Assembly (NCBI GenBank): GCA_002381865.1
Contig: DFYO01000005.1
Coordinates: 1-38,654 of the forward strand
Source: Clostridiales bacterium UBA4080
Lineage (GTDB): Bacteria; Bacillota; Clostridia; Lachnospirales; Vallitaleaceae
DNA: 38,654 nucleotides
Direction: 5' to 3'
Both the position numbers and the translations under genes were made by a program. Below are positions 16,516-22,156 of this stretch, one piece after another. The stretch's first letter is position 1, and each line of letters opens with the position of its first letter. Below the pieces are notes generated by a model, which saw only the letters and a program-made list of their open reading frames with translations, did not search any database and was not told where the DNA came from.

Positions 16516-17382
16516 ATGAAAGACAAAATATTAGTATTTATACAAGGTATTCCAGAAAAAAAGATGGTTTTACTAACCTTGGCTCAAATGGGCTATACTT
16601 TTGTTGAATGTCTTAATGTAGAGGATATGAGATTTAAGCTTGACCTTTTTAAAGACAGAGTCCTGCTTATGATTCATGAGCTGAACCATAATAACTATCA
16701 AAAGGATTTTGAGATGATTAAAGAGATTAATGCAAAGGGTATTAAAACAATACTAATAATTGATAAATACAACATTAAAATAATTGATGATGCAATGGCA
16801 GCAGGTACAAGTGATATAATTGAACTGCCGCTAAAAAGTGAAATATTAAAGAATAAGCTTAATACTATTGTAGAAAACAAAGAAAAAACTCCAGAAATAT
16901 CTGAAAAAAAAGACATTTCCTGGATTAAGCCTGAAGCTATTGAAAAAGAGCTGCTTAGAGCAGACAGAGGGAAATACAGTGTTTCTTTGATTATGATAGA
17001 ATTATACGGAGTTAAAGAAGAAGAAATGCTGAATTTAAGTGAAAAGTTTTCTGAAAAGCTTAGAGAAACTGATATTGTTATGAGATATGGAATAAAAAGA
17101 CTACTTCTAGTATGTCCTTTTACAGAAAAAGAGCATACAGTGGAGATTGAAAATAAAATAAGAGATGTGCTTGAAGAGAACATTGACAATCTCGTTAAAA
17201 AGGCTAGTGCTGTTGTATATGGGATTTCCTATCCAAAGGATGGAGAGGATGCGGTTATGCTTATAAAAATGCTAAATGAAGGAGTTAAAAATAGCAAATT
17301 TATAGGTAAAACCAAAGGCACCTTCAGAGATATTTCAAAAGAAGAAATTGAAGCCTACCGTAAAATATTTAAGAAAAACTAA
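16516..17382 (+). CDS. Degenerate receiver + degenerate GGDEF protein
   Basis: 288 residues; ATG behind GGAGGG. Residues 1-120 have the alternating fold of a response-regulator receiver, but where the phosphoacceptor Asp is expected the sequence reads LLMIHELN, and the conserved KP lysine is replaced (IIELPLKS). Residues about 133-285 align in outline with a GGDEF domain (LLRADRGKYSVSLIMIEL, LRETDIVMRYGIKRLLLVCPF). The GGDEF loop, however, is YGIKRL, so neither catalysis nor phosphorylation is expected. It is probably a scaffold or a nucleotide-sensing or protein-binding relic. It lies directly upstream of an intact diguanylate cyclase and a PilZ receptor, so a regulatory role in that circuit is a reasonable inference. 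Confidence 0.7.
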   Translation: MKDKILVFIQGIPEKKMVLLTLAQMGYTFVECLNVEDMRFKLDLFKDRVLLMIHELNHNNYQKDFEMIKEINAKGIKTILIIDKYNIKIIDDAMAAGTSDIIELPLKSEILKNKLNTIVENKEKTPEISEKKDISWIKPEAIEKELLRADRGKYSVSLIMIELYGVKEEEMLNLSEKFSEKLRETDIVMRYGIKRLLLVCPFTEKEHTVEIENKIRDVLEENIDNLVKKASAVVYGISYPKDGEDAVMLIKMLNEGVKNSKFIGKTKGTFRDISKEEIEAYRKIFKKN

Positions 17383-17393
17383 TATAAAATCAA

Positions 17394-17422
17394 TTGATAT
17401 GCAATAGATTATAGTGTAAAAT
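17394..17422 (+). promoter_or_regulatory. Promoter of the TPR-GGDEF gene
   Basis: TTGATA (17394-17399) and TAAAAT (17417-17422) are 17 bp apart. A short stem, GACAG (17458-17462) with CTGTC (17490-17494), directly abuts the GTG start at 17495 and could influence translation. I see no cyclic-di-GMP riboswitch consensus. Confidence 0.5.
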
Positions 17423-17494
17423 GAATATATATGCTTTTGTTTTCTTATATGTGGCAAGACAGTGTAGGTGATTAATGAGGGATAGGTATCTGTC

Positions 17495-19018
17495 GTGGAA
17501 AAAATCAAGGCTATTAACATGGAAAAAACAAAAAAATTGAAAGCAATGTATGAAGAATTAGACTATACATCAGTAGTTGAGTATAGTTCGGTTTTGTTAA
17601 ATGAATTCTATGGTAATAATTATAATGAAGGAATTATAGAGATTAACATGGTTTTGAGTAATTTGTATTTCAATAAATGTGACTATTCCAAAGCGTTATT
17701 CCATGCACTAGAGGTTTCAGAATATTTAGAAAAAACACAGTCAATTAGAAGCTCTCTTGATAATACCATTAGCTTTGCAAAGATATTGATACAAACACAT
17801 TCCTTTGAAGAGGCAATTAAGCTATTGAAAAGTGGACTAAAGAAGGCCAATATTCACAAAGAGGACAAACATATTGCACAGATATTTAATCTTATTGGCG
17901 AAGCATATATGAACCTAAAGCAATACAAGGCTGCAGAGGATAATTTCTCAAATGCATTAGATATTGCATCTAAGCTTAATGACAGAGATACAATTAACCA
18001 GACAAAAATTAATATAACCCAGCTAAATATAGCAAAGGGAGTATATAATATAGCAAAGAATTTTTTGGATGATGTATATGTCTCTGCTAAAGAGGAAAAG
18101 CAAAAGATAACGTTAATCTGGTGTGATTTGTTAAAAGCAAATTTAGCTTTTGAAAAAAAGAACTATGACGAGGCTATCTTATTTGCTAAAAAGGCAGAAG
18201 CTTTATCCGATGGATATGGACTTTATAATGAATTATCAAAGGCTTATCAGTGGATTTATTTGGCACAGTCTAAGCAAAAGAATTATAAGGAAGCATTTGA
18301 TGCTTCAAACAAGTATATTGAACTTCAGAATTATTTAAGCCATAAAGAAAAAGAAAAAGAATTAACCAAAATGAGGATCAAGTACGATTGCCATTTATAC
18401 CAAAAAGAGATTAAAAAGCTGCAGATAGATTTAAGGAAAGTAACGCAGCAAAGACAACAGCTGCAAGACGTTTTGGATGTTCTTGGAAAGCAAAATGAAG
18501 AGCTTTTATATTTGGCTACAAATGACTTTTTAACTGGAGCCTATAATAGAAAGTACTTTATGTTTAAGTTTGAGGAAGAATTTAGTATTGCTCAAGAGCA
18601 TTGTACTGATATATCTTGTATTGTATTTGATATTGACAGGTTTAAAGGAATTAATGATAGCTATGGTCACCTTGCAGGAGATGAAATCCTAAAGCATATT
18701 GTAAGAATATGTGAAAGGAAGACAGAAAGTACTGATATTATTGGAAGATTTGGCGGCGATGAATATGTTATTATTTTAGTAGGTAAAAATTTGGAAGCTG
18801 CTACTGTGCTGGGAAATGAATTGATAAAAACTGTTGAAGCATCACCAGCATCAGTTGGAGATAAATTTATAAATGTTACCCTTAGCATTGGTGTTACAGA
18901 TAATATAGTTAATAATCCTAGCAATGCTGAGGATATGATAAGAATTGCAGATATTGCTCTGTATAGAGCAAAAGAAGAAGGCAGAAATCGTCTTTGTAGC
19001 TCAAAAAATATTTTTTAG
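17495..19018 (+). CDS. TPR-repeat diguanylate cyclase (GGDEF)
   Basis: Up to 507 residues. Residues about 1-300 are tetratricopeptide repeats (for example IFNLIGEAYMNLKQYKAAEDNF). A coiled coil follows at about 300-340 (QKEIKKLQIDLRKVTQQRQQ), then a GGDEF domain. That domain has the metal/substrate motif FDIDRFKGINDSYGHLAGDE and an active-site RFGGDEY (GGDEY at 420-424), so it should make cyclic-di-GMP. The inhibitory I-site RxxD is absent (ESTD in that place), suggesting no product feedback. There is no membrane segment, so it is cytosolic. The start is uncertain: GTG 17495 with a distant GAGGG, or ATG 17519 with a weak AAGG. The PilZ gene follows 22 bp later. Confidence 0.9.
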   Translation: MEKIKAINMEKTKKLKAMYEELDYTSVVEYSSVLLNEFYGNNYNEGIIEINMVLSNLYFNKCDYSKALFHALEVSEYLEKTQSIRSSLDNTISFAKILIQTHSFEEAIKLLKSGLKKANIHKEDKHIAQIFNLIGEAYMNLKQYKAAEDNFSNALDIASKLNDRDTINQTKINITQLNIAKGVYNIAKNFLDDVYVSAKEEKQKITLIWCDLLKANLAFEKKNYDEAILFAKKAEALSDGYGLYNELSKAYQWIYLAQSKQKNYKEAFDASNKYIELQNYLSHKEKEKELTKMRIKYDCHLYQKEIKKLQIDLRKVTQQRQQLQDVLDVLGKQNEELLYLATNDFLTGAYNRKYFMFKFEEEFSIAQEHCTDISCIVFDIDRFKGINDSYGHLAGDEILKHIVRICERKTESTDIIGRFGGDEYVIILVGKNLEAATVLGNELIKTVEASPASVGDKFINVTLSIGVTDNIVNNPSNAEDMIRIADIALYRAKEEGRNRLCSSKNIF

Positions 19019-19040
19019 ATGAATTAAAGGAGGGAATATT

Positions 19041-19400
19041 ATGGATGAAAGAAGAAAAAACAAGAGGTTACCAATTTTTTTGGAATTAGAAATCAGCAAG
19101 CTATTTAAACAAGATAATGAAATTATAGAAAATATCGAGGAGGAAATAGAGGTAATTAATATCTCTAAAACAGGTATTGGCTTTTTAAGTCAAGCAGACT
19201 TTCCGCTTGATTATTATTTCAATGCAAAGATTGAATTTGACAAGGAAAGATTTTTTTACTGTGTAATTAAGATAATTAGAAAAGAAATTGTAGAAGGTAA
19301 TGCAGCCATATATGGTTGTGAATTTGTTGGATTAGCTGAATTTTTATCTAAAAAGGTTGATGAATATGAAGCTATCTTGACAGAAGAAAGCGAAGAGTAA
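19041..19400 (+). CDS. PilZ-domain cyclic-di-GMP receptor
   Basis: 119 residues that are essentially one PilZ domain. Both binding motifs are present: RxxxR as R5-KNK-R9 and (D/N)xSxxG as N40-I-S42-KT-G45 (NISKTGIGFLS). Strands follow through YGCEFVGLAE. AAGGAGG precedes the ATG. It sits directly after the diguanylate cyclase, so synthase and receptor are probably co-expressed. With no output domain it likely acts by binding a partner protein. An inverted repeat TTTTTTCTG/CAGAAAAAA (19405-19413, 19431-19439) follows the gene; its T-run is on the 5' side, so it is not a standard terminator. Confidence 0.88.
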   Translation: MDERRKNKRLPIFLELEISKLFKQDNEIIENIEEEIEVINISKTGIGFLSQADFPLDYYFNAKIEFDKERFFYCVIKIIRKEIVEGNAAIYGCEFVGLAEFLSKKVDEYEAILTEESEE

Positions 19401-19472
19401 TTAGTTTTTTCTGGGGTTAAGTAAGTAAAACAGAAAAAATAATGTAAATAGTGGATTACAAATGGAGTGAGC

Positions 19473-20180
19473 ATGAAATTATTATTTGATTTTCACATAC
19501 ACACAGCATTATCTCCATGCGGTCAAAATGAAATGACACCCAATAACATAGTCAATATGGCATTGTTGAATGATTTGGATGTAATTGCAGTTACAGATCA
19601 TAATGCATGTGATAATGTAAAAGCTGTAATGGAAGTTGCACAACAATTAGATTTATTAGTTGTTCCAGGAATGGAAGTAGAAACTAAGGAAGAAATACAT
19701 GTTGTATGTTTATTTGAAAGCTTAGAAGCATGCACTCAGCTTCAAAAGCAGATACAAAGCAAGATGCAGGTTATTAACGGCAAGGATGTTTTTGGAGAAC
19801 AGCTTATAATGAATTCCCAAGATGAGATTGTTGGGAAAATAAGCAATTTATTGACTCAGTCTTCTGGTATTTCTATAAGCAGTTTAAAAAAAATGGTGGA
19901 TGAGTTGGATGGTGTATTTATTCCGGCGCATATTGATAGGCCCAGCTATAGTATCATTGCTAACCTAGGGATGATTCCAGATAATATAGCAATATTTAAT
20001 TTGGAAATATCCAGGTATGCTAAACTGGACGAGTATAAAAAATTATTTCCAGAGTATAGGATACTTCAATCTTCGGATTCGCATGAGCTTGGGCACATAG
20101 GTATTTGTAAACAGAGCATAGAAGTAGAAAATAGAACAATTCAAGATGTTATTAAGTTTCTCAAGACACTTCCCAAGTAG
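19473..20180 (+). CDS. PHP-domain phosphoesterase
   Basis: 235 residues; I take ATG 19473 with GGAG at 19464-19467, rather than the in-frame GTG at 19467 that overlaps it. The PHP metal motifs are FDFHIHTALSPCG, AVTDHNAC, PGMEVET and HVVCLF, with later ligands in PAHIDRPS and SSDSHELGHIG. This matches stand-alone PHP proteins related to the RNase AM/YciV and histidinol-phosphatase groups, which hydrolyse phosphoesters such as 3',5'-nucleotide bisphosphates or short RNA. The exact substrate is unknown. The last codons (LKTLPK, TAG) form one arm and part of the loop of an intrinsic terminator. Confidence 0.85.
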   Translation: MKLLFDFHIHTALSPCGQNEMTPNNIVNMALLNDLDVIAVTDHNACDNVKAVMEVAQQLDLLVVPGMEVETKEEIHVVCLFESLEACTQLQKQIQSKMQVINGKDVFGEQLIMNSQDEIVGKISNLLTQSSGISISSLKKMVDELDGVFIPAHIDRPSYSIIANLGMIPDNIAIFNLEISRYAKLDEYKKLFPEYRILQSSDSHELGHIGICKQSIEVENRTIQDVIKFLKTLPK

Positions 20181-20195
20181 GGAAGTGTCTTTTTA
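20163..20195 (+). terminator. Strong intrinsic terminator overlapping a stop codon
   Basis: AAGACACTTCCC (20163-20174) pairs perfectly with GGGAAGTGTCTT (20180-20191) around an AAGTA loop, then a T-run follows. The left arm encodes the last residues of the PHP protein and the TAG stop at 20178-20180 lies in the loop and first stem base. Confidence 0.92.
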
Positions 20196-20247
20196 AAATA
20201 GATTAGACTTTAATTGCGATTATTATTAAAAATAATAATATATTTTT

Positions 20248-20340
20248 GTAGAATAGGAAAGTTCGTCTTGCTTGCAAGAGACCATACTTTCCTATTCTAC
20301 GAGAAATGCGTTCACCGAACGCTATTCTTGCTACAGGAAT
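20248..20340 (+). ncRNA. Three-hairpin candidate structured RNA upstream of hpf
   Basis: Three hairpins lie end to end. The first has a perfect 15-bp stem (20248-20262 with 20286-20300) enclosing an inner TCTTG/CAAGA stem (20266-20270, 20275-20279). The second is GCGTTC-ACC-GAACGC (20308-20322). The third is ATTCTTG-CTA-CAGGAAT (20324-20340). A purine-rich segment (GAGGAGAGGAG) follows. There is no open reading frame. The place, upstream of hpf/raiA and secA, is where the raiA RNA class of Clostridia is often found. I cannot recall its consensus well enough to assign it. A small repeat element is the alternative. Confidence 0.45.
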
Positions 20341-20567
20341 GAGGAGAGGAGTATTTTATAATAAACAATATTCGTACAATTTATATTCTATATGAATATT
20401 TGAGTTTAAAATTAGTCAAAAAGACCTATTTATTTTGCTGGAAAAATTAAAAATATACAACATTATATGGTTCCGTTTTATGAACGGGGAAAAATGTAAA
20501 ATGAACAAGAAAAGAGTCGGAATAATTAAAAAAATTTTAGGTTACATAATCATAGATTGTTAATTTT

Positions 20568-20681
20568 ATATCCACATTGAAAAATCTGTAAAATCCTTTA
20601 AAAGTGGGTTGTTCACAGAGTTAACCACATTATCCACAAAAATTATGCTTTCTGACGGAACGAAAAATGAAGTTATCCACA
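20568..20681 (+). promoter_or_regulatory. DnaA-box cluster
   Basis: Five DnaA-box-like 9-mers on the + strand: ATATCCACA (20568-20576), TTGTTCACA (20609-20617), TTAACCACA (20621-20629), TTATCCACA (20630-20638) and TTATCCACA (20673-20681). Two match the consensus exactly, two have one mismatch and one has two. Boxes three and four are directly abutting. An AT-rich stretch with TAATAATAA (near 20700) follows. It may be a DnaA-binding regulatory or titration site. It is unlikely to be the origin, because genes on both sides run in the same direction and dnaA/dnaN are not adjacent. Confidence 0.65.
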
Positions 20682-20753
20682 GACAAGTAGGGCAAATTGT
20701 AATAATAAACAGAATTATTTTGTATTAGTCAGATTATTTATTTTAAATGCATA

Positions 20754-20780
20754 AAAGGATTTTAGGGATTTACAGAGAAT
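20754..20780 (+). promoter_or_regulatory. Sigma-H-like promoter of hpf
   Basis: AAAGGATTT (20754-20762) fits the sigma-H -35 pattern RWAGGAWWT exactly and AGAAT (20776-20780) fits HGAAT; the spacer is 13 bp against the usual 14. The B. subtilis hpf gene is known to be sigma-H dependent, which supports the reading. A TATAAT at 20789-20794 has no -35 box at proper spacing (TTTACA is only 14 bp away). Confidence 0.45.
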
Positions 20781-20884
20781 ATTAAAAGTATAATTACATG
20801 AATTTTTATATTAATAATTTCATGTATTATATATTATCAGCGAATGATATAGAAGCTTATATCATTTTGGAAGGAGTGTTGTAT

Positions 20885-21412
20885 ATGCGTTACATTATAT
20901 CGGGAAAAAACATTGAGGTTACTAAAGCACTTAAGGATATCGTCATGGAGAAGTTGGGTAAACTTGAAAAGTATTTTTCAAAAGATAATGAGGCGATTAT
21001 TACAATGGTAGTTGAAAAGCAACGTCAGATTATTGAGGTTACTATACCAATTAAAGGGAGTGTAATTAGAGCAGAGGAAGAAGCAGATAGCATGTATGTG
21101 GCAATTGACAAGGTTGTAGATATACTTGAACGACAATTGCTTAAACATAAAAACAAGCTTATCGACAAGCACAGACATCAAGGTACCTTCAAGCAAGAGT
21201 TTATCGATGAGGAGTACGAAGAAAAAGAAGGCGTAAAGATTGTTAGAAGCAAAAAGTTTGCAGTTAAGCCAATGGATGCTGAGGAGGCTTGTATGGAAAT
21301 GGATTTGCTAGGACATGATTTTTATGTATTTATGAATAGCGATACAGATGAGGTTAATGTTGTATACAAAAGAAGAAATGGTAATTATGGATTAATTGAG
21401 CCGGAGTATTAG
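20885..21412 (+). CDS. hpf: Long-form ribosome hibernation factor HPF
   Basis: 175 residues, the size of long HPF, which dimerises 70S ribosomes into inactive 100S particles in slow growth. ATG 20885 follows AAGGAG by eight bases and gives MRYIISGKNIEVTKALKD, the canonical start. The N-terminal ribosome-binding domain spans about 1-100. An acidic linker (EEYEEKEGVK) leads to the C-terminal dimerisation domain with RSKKFAVKPMDAEEACMEMDLLGHDFYVF and the final NVVYKRRNGNYGLIEP. It sits upstream of secA, an arrangement common in Firmicutes. Regulation is probably by sigma-H and possibly the structured leader region. Confidence 0.96.
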   Translation: MRYIISGKNIEVTKALKDIVMEKLGKLEKYFSKDNEAIITMVVEKQRQIIEVTIPIKGSVIRAEEEADSMYVAIDKVVDILERQLLKHKNKLIDKHRHQGTFKQEFIDEEYEEKEGVKIVRSKKFAVKPMDAEEACMEMDLLGHDFYVFMNSDTDEVNVVYKRRNGNYGLIEPEY

Positions 21413-21470
21413 AAGATAGTTGATATAAGAGCTGAATAATATAATCTTCTAATTATGCTAATCAATAAGC

Positions 21471-21523
21471 TTTTTAATAGTAGTCGGTGTGTTATTTAGA
21501 GTAACATGCCGACTATTAAAAAA
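21471..21523. repeat. Long inverted repeat after hpf
   Basis: TTTTTAATAG at 21471-21480 and CTATTAAAAA at 21513-21522 flank an inner stem of about 14 bp (TAGTCGG... with ...CCGACTA, two wobbles) around TTTAGAG, with a 3-base bulge. The Ts precede the stem and As follow it, so it is not a standard terminator on either strand. It may still stop or stabilise hpf mRNA. Confidence 0.6.
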
Positions 21524-21555
21524 TCATATAAAAGGCAGAGAAGGAGGAATCGAAT

Positions 21556-21867
21556 ATGGACTTAAACTTTGAGTATAGCGTTGATGAGTTTGATGAGGAA
21601 ATCGAAATTAATCTTAAGGGTGCCCTAGATGCAAGTCATGCTGTAGGACTTATGGATGAAATTCATGATTTGGAATTAAAAGCTATAAAGCGAATCGTAT
21701 TTAAAGCTGAAGAACTTACCTTTATCGGAAGTGCCGGACTTAGGGTGATTGTATACACTAAGCAAAAGGCAGGAGAAAAGACAGAGGTTATTATGCAAAA
21801 TCCTAACGATGAAATCACTTCTATTATTGAAATGAGCGGATTAGAACATTTTATTCATATTGTATGA
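21556..21867 (+). CDS. STAS-domain anti-anti-sigma-factor-like protein
   Basis: A single-domain STAS protein of 103 residues. The conserved phosphorylatable serine is Ser59 in FIGSAGLRVI, the hallmark of SpoIIAA/RsbV-type antagonists that bind an anti-sigma kinase when dephosphorylated. The overall pattern (LKGALDASHAV near the N-terminus) fits. No RsbW/SpoIIAB kinase or sigma gene is adjacent, so the partner is elsewhere; it is unlikely to be SpoIIAA itself, which lies in an operon with spoIIAB and sigF. GGAGG precedes the ATG. An intrinsic terminator lies after the gene. Confidence 0.85.
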   Translation: MDLNFEYSVDEFDEEIEINLKGALDASHAVGLMDEIHDLELKAIKRIVFKAEELTFIGSAGLRVIVYTKQKAGEKTEVIMQNPNDEITSIIEMSGLEHFIHIV

Positions 21868-21932
21868 GTAGCTTAAATACCTTTAAAAATCTTATTATTG
21901 AGAAAAATTTAATAACTAAAGATCTTATTTTT

Positions 21933-21974
21933 AAAAACAAGGCTGTATATTTCGGGCTTGTTTTTATGTTTTTA
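21933..21974 (+). terminator. Intrinsic terminator after the STAS gene
   Basis: AAAAACAAG (21933-21941) pairs with CTTGTTTTT (21957-21965) around a 15-base loop; T-rich sequence follows. Confidence 0.7.
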
Positions 21975-22072
21975 TTAAGAGTTATTTAATTGGTTCTGCA
22001 AATATCAGAATGTTCGCTGGACTAACCTTTGTAAATAGTATTTTACAAGTATATTAAAAACTAAGAGCAGGC

Positions 22073-22101
22073 TTGTATATAAAAAAAAATAATGCTACAA
22101 T
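22073..22101 (+). promoter_or_regulatory. Promoter of secA
   Basis: TTGTAT (22073-22078), 17-bp spacer, TACAAT (22096-22101), with an extended -10 TG at 22093-22094 (TGCTACAAT). About 55 bp before the secA start. Confidence 0.65.
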
Positions 22102-22156
22102 TAAAAAATATGAATTGAAATTTATAAAATTATAATAAATTTGGAAGGTGTATGAG

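Larger units (their letters stand above)
20181..20884. other. 700-bp non-coding region upstream of hpf
   Basis: No credible gene is present. Besides the terminator, hairpin cluster and DnaA boxes described separately, it holds a small hairpin CCGTT-TTATG-AACGG (20473-20487) and very AT-rich sequence around 20380-20460 and 20690-20750. The frame open from 20798 into hpf is leader, since the proper ribosome binding site lies at 20871-20876. Confidence 0.7.

Noticed and set aside
16698..17189. 163-codon - strand frame opposite the degenerate GGDEF gene
   Set aside because: Low-complexity Ser/Ile/Leu-rich translation, no initiation signal, and the + strand gene is well supported.
17423..17494. 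Cyclic-di-GMP riboswitch upstream of the TPR-GGDEF gene
   Set aside because: The leader is about 70 bases, shows only a 5-bp stem and lacks the conserved riboswitch core.
20568..20710. Chromosomal replication origin
   Set aside because: DnaA boxes are present, but dnaA, dnaN and gyrase genes are absent and genes on both sides run in the same direction, unlike a bidirectional origin.
20769..20794. TTTACA/TATAAT sigma-A promoter for hpf
   Set aside because: The spacer is only 14 bp; the sigma-H-like boxes fit better.
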